The position numbers and the translations under genes are program-made. DNA of 64,000 nucleotides from contig NZ_JAHBOH010000001.1 of the NCBI RefSeq assembly GCF_018531375.1, positions 248,001-312,000 on the forward strand, written 5' to 3'. Below the pieces are notes generated by a model. It was not told where the DNA came from and did no database searches. It was given only the letters and a program-made list of their open reading frames with translations. The stretch is from Cellulomonas fulva. Its GTDB lineage: Bacteria; Actinomycetota; Actinomycetes; Actinomycetales; Cellulomonadaceae. Below, piece by piece: positions 8,501 to 15,442 of this stretch. Position 1 is the first letter of the stretch. Each line of letters starts with the position of its first letter.

Positions 8501-10592
8501 CGGGGGCGGTGGTGTCCGCCGGCGCGAACCGAGCGAACCCACCCAGCCAGGTGTTGCCGCTGGCCACGCCGCGACCGGAGACCAGGTCCCCGCCCGCCCA
8601 CATGGTGCCGTCGGACGCGACCTTGATCGCCCAGACGCCTGAGCCGAGCCGGGAAGAGATGGTCGGCGAGAAGTTCTCGTCGACCGCACCGGTCTCGGTG
8701 TTCCACGCCGCGACCCAGCCGATGTTGTCGACCTTGGTCCAGGACGAGCCGACGTTCGGCCAGAACTGGGCGCCTGTGTACAGGAAGTTGTTCGCGTGCG
8801 CCCCGGCGTAAACCCAGCCGTTCCCGGACGAGATCGCCTGGAAGTCACCCTTCGGGTTCGCGATCGTCGTGTTGCGACGGGCGTACGTCGTCGTGTCGAA
8901 GCCGAACATCGAGTGCTCGGACCCCCCGACCCAGACGCGGCTCCCGGCCTGGTCGATCGCCTGCTGGTAGGACTTGGCCGCGCTCCACACCGGTGCCCAC
9001 GGCGTCGGGTCCACGGATGCCCCGGAGGAGGTCAGCAGCGCCACCGCGTTCTCCGCGGGAACCGTGCCCACGGACTCGAAGAAGCCGGCGAGGTAGGCGC
9101 GCGAACTGTCGTCCTTGATGTCGATCGCCCGCACGGAGCCCGTGAGCTCGGGCCGCCAGGAGGTGTCGGGCTGGCCTGTGGAGGCGGAGACCCGGGCGCC
9201 GTTGCGCGAGTAGGTCGCCGCGCCGGAGGCACCCTGCAGGTGCGTGAAGTTCCCGCCGAGGTAGAGGTACCCGCCGCCGACCGCCAGCGCCTGGACCTGC
9301 ACCGACCCCGGCGAGCTGTTGTTGGTGATCGTGGTGCGGAACGAGCCGGAGACCGCGCCCGTCGCGGCATCGAGGACCGTCAGCCCCGTCACCGCCTGTC
9401 CGTTGACCTGCGTGAACCTCCCACCGACGGCGAGCCGGCCGTCGGGCAGCGCTGCGAGCGACTCGACCGCCTCGTTGAAGGTCGGCGTGAAGCCGGTGAC
9501 GTACTGACCGGTGCTCGCGTCGAACGCGGCCAGGAAGCTCTGCTCGACCCGGCCCGTCCCGGCGGAGTCGCGCTGGACGTACCGGAAGTTGCCGCCGACG
9601 TACATCCGAGCACCGATCTGGGTGATCGCCTGCACCTCGACGTCACCTTCACCGGAGACCGCACCCTTCAGGCCCGAGACGCCCCACGGGTTCGTCTGGA
9701 CCAGCGAGCTGGTCCCGGCCGGCCGCAGCATCGGCGCGGTCCCGGCGTCCGGGATCTGCGTGAAGTCGAGCACCGGGTTCAAGAGCTTCGGGCGGACGTA
9801 GACCTCGGTGAACGGCCGAGCGTTGCCCTGGCCGTCCGCCTTCGACCACAGGTAGCTCGAGGTCGAGCTCGACCCGCTGACCCCGGAGCCGTAGGCGAAG
9901 CCCCACGTGTACGACTGGTCGGGGCTGATGTTCGAGTCGACGACGTTGAGACCCGATCCCGAGCCGTACTGTGCCGAGCTGCCGCCGCTGCCCGTCGTCG
10001 CGCCGATGCGCCAGCTGCCGAGCACGTGGCCGGCGCCGAACGTCCAGGCCCAGCCGTCGAGCCGCGGGAGACTGACCCGGACCTCCTGCCACGACGTGCC
10101 GGCCTGGTCCGTGGCGCGGCGCAGACGCACCCCGTCGGTGAGCTCGGAGACGGCCTTCCCACCCAGCAGCCCGTCGACCTGCGCGGTCGACAGCTGCGCG
10201 CTCGCATTCGCGGCGGGTGTCCCGGACAGGAGGCTCGACAGGGTTCCCCGGGCAGCGGTGTTCGGTTCCCAGGTCTGCCGGCCCTGGCCGACCTTGACCC
10301 ATCCGCCGCCGTCGGTCTCCTGGTCGCACCACACCTGGGTCGGCGCGGTCATCTCGGGCGTCAGCACCCAGTACACGCCGCTCGTCGAGTCGGGGTGCAA
10401 CTGCTTGATCTCCCAGCAGGACGCAGCCGCCGTGTCGGCGCTCGCGCCCGTGTAGGCCGCGGGGTCGATGAACGGGTAGTCACCGGGGTCCGGGTCCGCC
10501 GCCACCGAGGTCGTCGCACCTGCGACGACGAGGGCCACTGCAGCACCCGCGGCGGCGGCGACCCGCCACCGCCGAACGGCCGGTCGGACCAT
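5586..10592 (-). CDS. Giant secreted modular protein: fibrinogen-like, beta-propeller, FN3, PKD and two LamG domains
   Basis: About 1668 residues. Order of parts as read: signal peptide (1-31, ending TSVAAD); a fibrinogen-C-like region (about 58-275) with CWEIKQ, WCDQETDGGGW and YVRPK; a beta-propeller-like region (about 285-700) with repeated MYVGGNF, LAVGGRF, LYLGGNF and MWAGGDL motifs; a fibronectin-III domain starting VPTNLRIA; a PKD domain (YWDLGDGTT); two LamG domains that are near copies (both contain DRHVYM, LVFGTYTGVTNTIT and YWRLGGDTTWG); two more PKD domains (FAWDFGDGT, YAWDFDGQG); and a C-terminal jelly-roll-like region with DDGVVIYVNG. No LPXTG anchor or catalytic site is apparent, so a matrix or adhesive role is inferred. 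The start at 10592 has a GGGAG ribosome site 8 bases upstream; an in-frame ATG at 10637 lacks one. Confidence 0.85.
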   Translation of the reverse strand: MVRPAVRRWRVAAAAGAAVALVVAGATTSVAADPDPGDYPFIDPAAYTGASADTAAASCWEIKQLHPDSTSGVYWVLTPEMTAPTQVWCDQETDGGGWVKVGQGRQTWEPNTAARGTLSSLLSGTPAANASAQLSTAQVDGLLGGKAVSELTDGVRLRRATDQAGTSWQEVRVSLPRLDGWAWTFGAGHVLGSWRIGATTGSGGSSAQYGSGSGLNVVDSNISPDQSYTWGFAYGSGVSGSSSTSSYLWSKADGQGNARPFTEVYVRPKLLNPVLDFTQIPDAGTAPMLRPAGTSSLVQTNPWGVSGLKGAVSGEGDVEVQAITQIGARMYVGGNFRYVQRDSAGTGRVEQSFLAAFDASTGQYVTGFTPTFNEAVESLAALPDGRLAVGGRFTQVNGQAVTGLTVLDAATGAVSGSFRTTITNNSSPGSVQVQALAVGGGYLYLGGNFTHLQGASGAATYSRNGARVSASTGQPDTSWRPELTGSVRAIDIKDDSSRAYLAGFFESVGTVPAENAVALLTSSGASVDPTPWAPVWSAAKSYQQAIDQAGSRVWVGGSEHSMFGFDTTTYARRNTTIANPKGDFQAISSGNGWVYAGAHANNFLYTGAQFWPNVGSSWTKVDNIGWVAAWNTETGAVDENFSPTISSRLGSGVWAIKVASDGTMWAGGDLVSGRGVASGNTWLGGFARFAPADTTAPAVPTNLRIASQDATSVRLQWNASVGGLGTGGAYQVLRNDRVIATTTSTAITVPKGGANRYFVRAADGADNASASTPVLVVPGGNAAPVAVISSSVSGLAVTFSSSASTDDQGVAATYWDLGDGTTSTSSSLTHTYDGGGTYRIALVVVDAQGSWTRTTKTLALEQPAPADAYGKAVFDDSPQLYWRLGESAGTKAKDAATGQNVGAYQQGVSLGSAGALVGVADTAAGFDGSNDVVVASKPVANPTVFSVEAWFQTTTNRGGKIIGFGNNPSGTSTQYDRHVYMQDDGRLVFGTYTGVTNTITSAGAYNDGQWHQVVAGIGPSGMVLYVDGVLAGTNPNTGSEGYSGYWRVGGDTTWGSSSAYFAGRIDEAAVYGGVLSQAQVREHFTLGSGLSDPPAPVSDAYGTQVLTDDPDLFWRLDETAPGLLADATGNFDLGRTAGGVTMGTAAGFVGSARTATFNGSDGTAATVTGRSGTSLFSLELWFKTTTNRGGKLVGFSSAKTGGSGSYDRHVYMLDGGQLVFGTYTGVTNTITTPASYNDGKWHQVVATLGPAGMALYVDGALRASGSQTQAQAFSGYWRLGGDTTWGGTTSNYFAGQLDEFSVYPVQLTAARVATHYGAGATINAAPVASFTAVPSPLKVAVDAGDSHDPDGTIVSFAWDFGDGTTGTGATAQHDYDAPGDYVVRLTVTDDLGGVATTSRTVSVPAPPNRAPTAVADTTVDDLEVQVDGSGSSDPDGDALTYAWDFDGQGTATGREATFEFTTAGTYDVTLTVDDGRGGSDSTTVPVTVEAPQDPVTTVAIAQDAAWRWRFATGAPPSAWNQVGFDASAWPVGGARLGFGATQVVTNIDTFATTADRARAAYFVRSVQVPDASRVVSLRLDSVADDGVVIYVNGTEVARHNMRPDETVTYLTYAASARRITVAENDPVVVDVPVGLLRDGTNVISAETHLNYRATPDVSFWLKATLVTQ

Positions 10593-10657
10593 GACAGCAC
10601 TCCCATCGCGCCCCGGTGTCCCCCGGGGAGCGCGCATGCTCCCCCACCTGAAGGGCG

Positions 10658-10690
10658 ACGCTAATCCCGGTCGAATCGGACAGATAGGGC
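10658..10690 (-). promoter_or_regulatory. Candidate promoter of the giant secreted gene with an island-type motif
   Basis: On the minus strand TAGCGT (10658-10663) fits the actinobacterial TANNNT -10 pattern. The spacer and -35 region directly upstream hold a sequence whose plus-strand reading contains CGAATCGGACAGATAGG (10671-10687). This resembles the element found on both sides of the sugar transferase gene at 23960. Only the pattern supports it. Confidence 0.35.
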
Positions 10691-10755
10691 GATAGCGGGT
10701 GAACTCGCCCGAAGCGCCCCGATACCACCCGGACGGTCGATCCGAGGAGGACGAG

Positions 10756-11244
10756 TCAGTCGCCCGGGGAGGTGATCCGCGCCGGGTTCCCGACGACCGT
10801 CGCGCCCGCCGGGACGTCCCGGGTCACGACCGCACCGGCACCCACGACGGCGCCGCGGCCGACCCGGATGCCCCCGATGACGATGCACCCCGCGCCGAGC
10901 TCCACGCCGTCCTCGATCACGGGGCACGGCCCGTCAGGACGCTTGTTGCCGATCGTCACGTGCTGCCGGATCGTGACGTCGTCACCGATCACGGTCCGGT
11001 CGTTGATGACGATTCCCGCACCGTGGAAGACGCGCAGCCGGCGCCCCACGACGGTGCCCCAGGGGATCTCCACCGACAGCACCCACTCGACGGCGACGCG
11101 GTACAGGACCCCGATCGGCAGCGCCCAGGGACGCGGTGGCCTGCCGAGCGGGCCCCGCGCGGCGTGCGCGAGCCGGTAGGCCACGACGACCAGCTGCCCC
11201 TTCGACTGGCCCGCGTTCGCGGCGACGTCCTCGCGCAGGTTCAC
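10756..11244 (-). CDS. Hexapeptide-repeat O-acetyltransferase (serine acetyltransferase-like)
   Basis: 162 residues with a short helical N-terminus and a left-handed beta-helix built from hexapeptide repeats (VFHGAGIVI near residue 72, TVIGDDVTI, GVELGAGCIVIG, RGAVVGAGAVV) and the closing VVGNPARI. The family transfers acetyl groups from acetyl-CoA. The closest general look is serine O-acetyltransferase, but members inside polysaccharide loci usually acetylate sugars, and that role is preferred here from context. GTG at 11244 overlaps the stop of the polymerase gene (GTGA) and has a GGAAGAGG ribosome site just upstream, so the longer upstream frame was rejected. It closes a five-gene cotranscribed run beginning at 15391. 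Confidence 0.85.
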   Translation of the reverse strand: MNLREDVAANAGQSKGQLVVVAYRLAHAARGPLGRPPRPWALPIGVLYRVAVEWVLSVEIPWGTVVGRRLRVFHGAGIVINDRTVIGDDVTIRQHVTIGNKRPDGPCPVIEDGVELGAGCIVIGGIRVGRGAVVGAGAVVTRDVPAGATVVGNPARITSPGD

Positions 11245-12575
11245 GCCACACCTCTTCCGACGAGAGCGACCGCGCCCGGTGACGGCGCGGACAGGTCCGA
11301 GGGCCGCGGTCGCAGGGCGAGCGCCGCGACGACCATCGCGACGCCGAGGCCCACACCGAGCAGACCGTAGAAGAACGACTCCACGAGGACCGCGACGAGG
11401 ACCGCGTTCATCACGACCCCCGGGACGTCCTGCCGCGACCACGTGCGTCTGATGAGCCACACCAGGAACGCGAGGAAGAGCAGGAGCCCGACGAAGCCGT
11501 GCGAGAACAGCACCATCCACACCTGTCCCTGGGTGCCCAGGGCGGGGATCTCGATCGCGACGTCCTGCGCCTCGCGCGGCACGGCGTGACCGAAGAACGG
11601 CGACTCGAGGGTCTGCCGCACCGTCTCGACGTAGACGGTGGTGCGCGACTCGTTGGTCCCGGAGCTCTCGAGCCGGTCGTCGAGGCGCTGGGAGACCGGC
11701 AGGACCTGCAGCGCCAGGACGCCGACGAGGCCGACGGCGATCACGCCGAGCAGCGCCTTCGCCCGTCCGTGCAGCGCGAAGCGCACGGACGCGAGGACCA
11801 TGATGCCGCCGAGCCCCACGAACATGCCTCGGTTCAACGTGAGGAACGCAGGGACGAGCGACGCGACGAGGAGCAGCACGATCGGCCAGAAGCGCCGTGA
11901 CCGTCTCCCGATCTCCGCCAGGTACAGGACCACGAGCGGGACGAGCATCGAGTACGCGTTACCCCAGTTGTTCGTGTAGAGGAACGGAGCGCTGGGCCGT
12001 GGGTCGATCACGGTCCAGGCATCAGGGTTGTACTGCGTGAGCCTCCGGACGGCCATCTGCTGCACCAGGTCGTTGGACAGCAGGCCCTGCGGCAGGACGT
12101 AGGCGAGCGGGGTCCGGATGGTCGCCGCCGGCGCCGCGAGGCCCAGGTACCCACCAAGCACCATCCAGGCGAAGAACACCGTCAGCAGACCGAGCACGTA
12201 GCGCTGGCCGAGCGTGCGACGCGCGTTGAACACGTACAGGAACAGCACGGTGGCACCGAGGTACAGCGCGACGCGGTAGACGAAGCCGACGGCGCGGCCG
12301 GGTGCGTCCACCTGCGAGGCAGACAGCAGCATCCACGCGAGGAAGGCGAACCAGATCCCGAACCCGCGGGGGACGCGCACCGGTCGTACGCGGGCCAGGT
12401 AGAGCACCATGACGCCCGCGAACAGCACCCACGCGAGCTCACCGAGCCCGAGGAGCCACCACACCGGGAAACCGACGAACAGCGCGGCCATGGGCCAGCG
12501 CGGGAGCGCGTCGCCGCCGGGGTCCGGCCCGGCGCGCTGGGTGGGGAGCACAGCACCGGTCACGTCAGATCCCAC
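11241..12575 (-). CDS. O-antigen ligase/polymerase-like membrane protein (Wzy-type)
   Basis: 444 residues with about eleven or twelve hydrophobic segments and a large extracytoplasmic loop in the middle (GLLSNDLVQQMAVRRLTQYNPDAWTVIDPRPSA region, described here by position about 165-205). The layout, the RGMFVGLGG motif and the later loop with TRTTVYVETVR-like sequence (NESRTTVYVETVRQTLE region) match the Wzy/WaaL/RfaL superfamily, which polymerises or ligates undecaprenyl-linked oligosaccharide repeats on the outer face of the membrane. It overlaps the glycosyltransferase gene upstream by 11 bases and the acetyltransferase gene downstream by 4. GTG at 12575 is used; a second GTG at 12563 is possible. 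Confidence 0.8.
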   Translation of the reverse strand: MGSDVTGAVLPTQRAGPDPGGDALPRWPMAALFVGFPVWWLLGLGELAWVLFAGVMVLYLARVRPVRVPRGFGIWFAFLAWMLLSASQVDAPGRAVGFVYRVALYLGATVLFLYVFNARRTLGQRYVLGLLTVFFAWMVLGGYLGLAAPAATIRTPLAYVLPQGLLSNDLVQQMAVRRLTQYNPDAWTVIDPRPSAPFLYTNNWGNAYSMLVPLVVLYLAEIGRRSRRFWPIVLLLVASLVPAFLTLNRGMFVGLGGIMVLASVRFALHGRAKALLGVIAVGLVGVLALQVLPVSQRLDDRLESSGTNESRTTVYVETVRQTLESPFFGHAVPREAQDVAIEIPALGTQGQVWMVLFSHGFVGLLLFLAFLVWLIRRTWSRQDVPGVVMNAVLVAVLVESFFYGLLGVGLGVAMVVAALALRPRPSDLSAPSPGAVALVGRGVA

Positions 12576-13476
12576 GCCCGAACCGGTGCAGGCTGCGCAT
12601 CACGAACGCCGGTGTGACGAGCCGGACGCAGACGAGCACCGCGAGCGCGGCACGCGGCTCGAGCAGCCGCCGGCGCCAGACCGCGCGCGCGTCCGCCCAT
12701 GCCTGCCGGCGGCGACCGGCGGAGGCGTTCGCGAAGGCGATCTGACCCCGCACCCGCGCGTAGCCGTGCGGCTCGGACGCGAACTCCGGGTACTCGTCGA
12801 GGATCCAGCCGAGCCCGGCCGCCATGGTGTCCCAGCGCCGGAAGAAGAACGACGTCCCGTGCCACCTCACCACGACGAGCGGCCGACGCACGACGGCGAC
12901 CGGGCCGGTCCGCGCCGCCCGCAGCAGCAGCTCGTAGTCCTCCCCGAACGCCCCGGGCACCTGCTCGCTCACCAGCCCGATGCGCTCGCGCAGCACCGCG
13001 GTGCGGAACAGGAAGGTCGACGGGTGCAGCTCGGTGTGCCGGTCCCGCAGGAGGTCGTCGAACGAGACCACCGCGGCGTCCAGGACCCGCTCGTGCCGCT
13101 CGCCGTCGTACTCGACGTAGATGCCGCAGGACGCCATGGAGACCGCCGGGTCCTGGACCGCCTCGACCTGCGCCGCGAGCTTGCCCGGCAGCCACACGTC
13201 GTCGTCGTCGCAGAAAGCCAGCAGCTCGCCGGCGGCCGCCAGGATGCCCGTGTTGCGCGCGCCGGCGAGGCCGACCTGCCGCGCGTTGCTGATGACACGC
13301 ACCGGTCTCCGGGGGTCCTCGGACGCGATCGACAGGTCTGGCTCGCTCTGGTCGTGCACGACGATCGTCTCGACGACACCGTCCAGCGCCTGCTCCCGGA
13401 CGGCGGCGAGGGCCTCGCGCAGGAGCTCGGGGCGGTCGCGGGTCGCGATGACGACCGTCACCAGGACGTCCGTCAT
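12565..13476 (-). CDS. Family 2 glycosyltransferase
   Basis: 303 residues with a GT-A fold N-terminus: VTVVIATRDRPELLREAL at the start, GLAGARNTGI, and the acidic metal/nucleotide-sugar site FCDDDDVWLPGKL near residue 90. A GEDYELLLRA motif follows, typical of GT2 enzymes. It probably adds one sugar to the lipid-linked repeat unit on the cytoplasmic face. ATG at 13476 overlaps the stop of the upstream Alg13-sulfotransferase gene (ATGA), which fixes the start. The donor and acceptor sugars cannot be predicted. Confidence 0.88.
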   Translation of the reverse strand: MTDVLVTVVIATRDRPELLREALAAVREQALDGVVETIVVHDQSEPDLSIASEDPRRPVRVISNARQVGLAGARNTGILAAAGELLAFCDDDDVWLPGKLAAQVEAVQDPAVSMASCGIYVEYDGERHERVLDAAVVSFDDLLRDRHTELHPSTFLFRTAVLRERIGLVSEQVPGAFGEDYELLLRAARTGPVAVVRRPLVVVRWHGTSFFFRRWDTMAAGLGWILDEYPEFASEPHGYARVRGQIAFANASAGRRRQAWADARAVWRRRLLEPRAALAVLVCVRLVTPAFVMRSLHRFGRGI

Positions 13477-14918
13477 GCCGGTCGCTCCCCGAGGTCGACG
13501 CCGTAGCCCATCGCGGTGCGCAGCGGCCCGGTCAGCGCGGCGACGGTGAGCTTGTCGCGGCGCGGCATGCTCCGGCGCCACTCCTCGTCGGTGCGCAGCT
13601 CGACCGTGCCGACCTTGAACCGCACCGGGTTGCCGGCCACCGTGTGGTTGGCCGCGAGCTCCATCCGGGGCGAGACGACGTCCAGCCCGTCCGGCTCGAG
13701 GCCGAGCTGCCGCCACGCCGCGACGAGGGTGTCGCGCGGGTCGGCGACGAAGTCCTCGTACCGCAGCCGGGCGATCGGCGCCCGCGTGGTGCGCAGGAGC
13801 TCGGCCTCGACCGTGGTCAGCGACCAGAGCAGGCTGCTCAGCGCGGGCGTGTACTGCGTCATGTACTCGTCCTCGGCGGTGCGCGCCTCCGGCCGCTGCA
13901 CGGACTTGGCCCAGCTGTACGAGACGCCGATCGGGTCGCGCACCAGGTGCAGGATGCGCAGGTCGATCCGAGGGTCCCGCGCGAGGCAGTGGGCGAGGGT
14001 CGGGTGCTTGCCGGAGTCCACGACCAGGCGAGCGCCGGTGACCTCTCGTGCGGCGTCGTAGATCCGCCGGTAGTAGTCCGTGTAGTCGAGCAGCCCGCGC
14101 CGGCGGTGACCGTGGCGCCCCCTGACCAGGGTCGCCGGCACGCGGCGGTGGCGGTCGACCGCGTCCGCGAGCGCGGCGACACGCCGCACGTCGTCGTCCT
14201 GCCAGCCGCCGAACGCGAGGCGGCCGACCTCCGACCAGAACGGGCAGGACGCGAACGGCGCGCCGCAGCCGCACAGCTCGTCGCGTGCCACCCCGCGCTC
14301 CCACAGGTGGTGCACCTCGCCGAGCACGACGACGCCCGGCACCTGGCCGAGCACGCGCTCGACGAGGGTCGACCCGCTGCGGCCCGCGCCGGCGATGTAG
14401 AGGACGGGGCCGCGCGAGGTGGCGTCGGGACGCAGCAGCCGCTCGACCTCGCGCCCGACCCGCTCGGCGGTCTGGGCGACCACGTCGGCGGTCTCGACCG
14501 GCGCCCGGGTGCCCTGCCCCACCAGCTCGTCGAGCCGCGCGACGTCGGTCACCACGCACGCGAGACCGTGCTCGTCGACCCATCGGGCGAACCGCTCCTG
14601 GTGGCCGTCGACGTGCTCGCCGCGACCGGGGGCCCGGGGCACCAGCACGGGCTGGTGCCCGCCGCGTCGCGCGTCGGCGAGCGTCCCGGGCCCACCGTGG
14701 CAGACCACCGCGTCCGCGCGCGCGATCAGCTCGGCGAGCTGGGCGGGAGGCAGGATCGCGACCCCGCGTGCGGTCTCGGGGGCTCGCGTGTACCCGTGCT
14801 GGACCACGACGTCGTCGTCGGGGTGCGTGCGCGCCCACTCGTCGGCCCATCCGACGAGCCGCTCGAAGGGGTGGACGTCGGTCCCGAGCAGCACCACGAC
14901 GGTGCGCGCGCCGTTCAC
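13473..14918 (-). CDS. Alg13-like glycosyltransferase domain fused to a sulfotransferase
   Basis: 481 residues with two unrelated domains. Residues 1-165 match the Alg13/EpsF-type GT28 C-terminal domain: LGTDVHPFERLVGWAD, VVVQHGYT, VVCHGGPGTL (70-80) and VPR...GEHVDGHQERF, the usual donor-nucleotide side of the enzyme. Residues about 171-480 are a P-loop sulfotransferase: the PAPS-binding loop IAGAGRSGSTLVERVL (175-190), ELCGCGAPFASCPFW (215-228), DSGKHP, and the second PAPS motif LVRDPIGVSYSWAKS (325-339), then RLRYEDFV. The gene follows an Alg14-like gene with a GTGA overlap, which sets the GTG start at 14918. The protein could glycosylate and sulfate the same polymer unit. Such a fusion is unusual; a frame error is unlikely because the reading frame is continuous. 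Confidence 0.85.
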   Translation of the reverse strand: MNGARTVVVLLGTDVHPFERLVGWADEWARTHPDDDVVVQHGYTRAPETARGVAILPPAQLAELIARADAVVCHGGPGTLADARRGGHQPVLVPRAPGRGEHVDGHQERFARWVDEHGLACVVTDVARLDELVGQGTRAPVETADVVAQTAERVGREVERLLRPDATSRGPVLYIAGAGRSGSTLVERVLGQVPGVVVLGEVHHLWERGVARDELCGCGAPFASCPFWSEVGRLAFGGWQDDDVRRVAALADAVDRHRRVPATLVRGRHGHRRRGLLDYTDYYRRIYDAAREVTGARLVVDSGKHPTLAHCLARDPRIDLRILHLVRDPIGVSYSWAKSVQRPEARTAEDEYMTQYTPALSSLLWSLTTVEAELLRTTRAPIARLRYEDFVADPRDTLVAAWRQLGLEPDGLDVVSPRMELAANHTVAGNPVRFKVGTVELRTDEEWRRSMPRRDKLTVAALTGPLRTAMGYGVDLGERPA

Positions 14919-15391
14919 AGCAGCGGCCCGACGACGAGCGCGTCGCGGTACAGGTCTCGCTGCTCGGGCCACTGCACGCACATGAGATCGGTGAACGGGG
15001 CGCACAGCCGCCCCGTCAGGGTCGCCGAGTCGACGCGGTCGTAGACCTCGATGTACACGGTCCGGGCGCCGACGAGCCGTGCCAGGACGAAGAACGGGAG
15101 CGCGACCCCCGCCCCCGTGCTCACGACGACCTCCGGCCGGAACGACTTCAGCACGCGCCACGCCAGGAAGGCGTTGCGCACGAGGTTCGGCACGTTGCGG
15201 GTGGTCGGGAAGTGCGCCCAGGCGACGCGCCGCTCACCGGCGAGGTGACCCCTCGCGTCGTCGGTCGGGAAGGTCACCCACGCGCGGTCGGCGTCCTGCC
15301 ACCACGCGCGCAGGCCCATGAGCTGAGCGAGGTGCCCGCCTGAGGACCCGACCAGCAGGACCCGGCGGTGCGGAGCGACGCGGTCGAGCAC
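14915..15391 (-). CDS. Alg14-like glycosyltransferase membrane subunit
   Basis: 158 residues matching the Alg14/PssD/EpsF family. The glycine-rich loop VGSSGGHLAQLMGL lies near residues 14-27, followed by PTTRNVPNL, a hydrophobic segment ALPFFVLARLVGARTVYIE (about 97-116), and the terminal RDLYRDALVVGPLL. In eukaryotes and streptococci, Alg14-type subunits anchor the Alg13-type catalytic partner at the membrane and bind the lipid acceptor. Here the Alg13-like domain is encoded directly downstream, overlapping by four bases, which supports a two-subunit transferase. The GTG start has a GGGAGG ribosome site 5 bases upstream. It is the first gene of the run that ends at 10756. Confidence 0.88.
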   Translation of the reverse strand: MLDRVAPHRRVLLVGSSGGHLAQLMGLRAWWQDADRAWVTFPTDDARGHLAGERRVAWAHFPTTRNVPNLVRNAFLAWRVLKSFRPEVVVSTGAGVALPFFVLARLVGARTVYIEVYDRVDSATLTGRLCAPFTDLMCVQWPEQRDLYRDALVVGPLL

Positions 15392-15419
15392 GGATCCTCC
15401 CTCTGGCGGTGACGACGGC

Positions 15420-15442
15420 AGCCTAGTGTCCGGATTCGCCCC
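15420..15442 (-). promoter_or_regulatory. Candidate promoter of the alg14-like operon
   Basis: TAGGCT on the minus strand (15420-15425) fits TANNNT and would start transcription near 15412, about 20 bases before the GTG. Directly upstream, GGGGCGAATCCGGACAC (minus strand, 15442-15426) resembles the motif seen near 25573-25596 and 23763-23785. Confidence 0.4.

Noticed and set aside
6474-10664. Long plus-strand frames (722 and 622 codons) opposite the giant secreted gene
   Set aside because: They are Arg/Asp/Val-rich shadows of third-position GC; the minus strand has clear domains and a signal peptide.
12565-14850. A 761-codon minus-strand frame joining the glycosyltransferase to sequence upstream
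   Set aside because: The first 458 codons are in the wrong frame relative to the Alg13-sulfotransferase gene; the true start is ATG at 13476 overlapping its stop.
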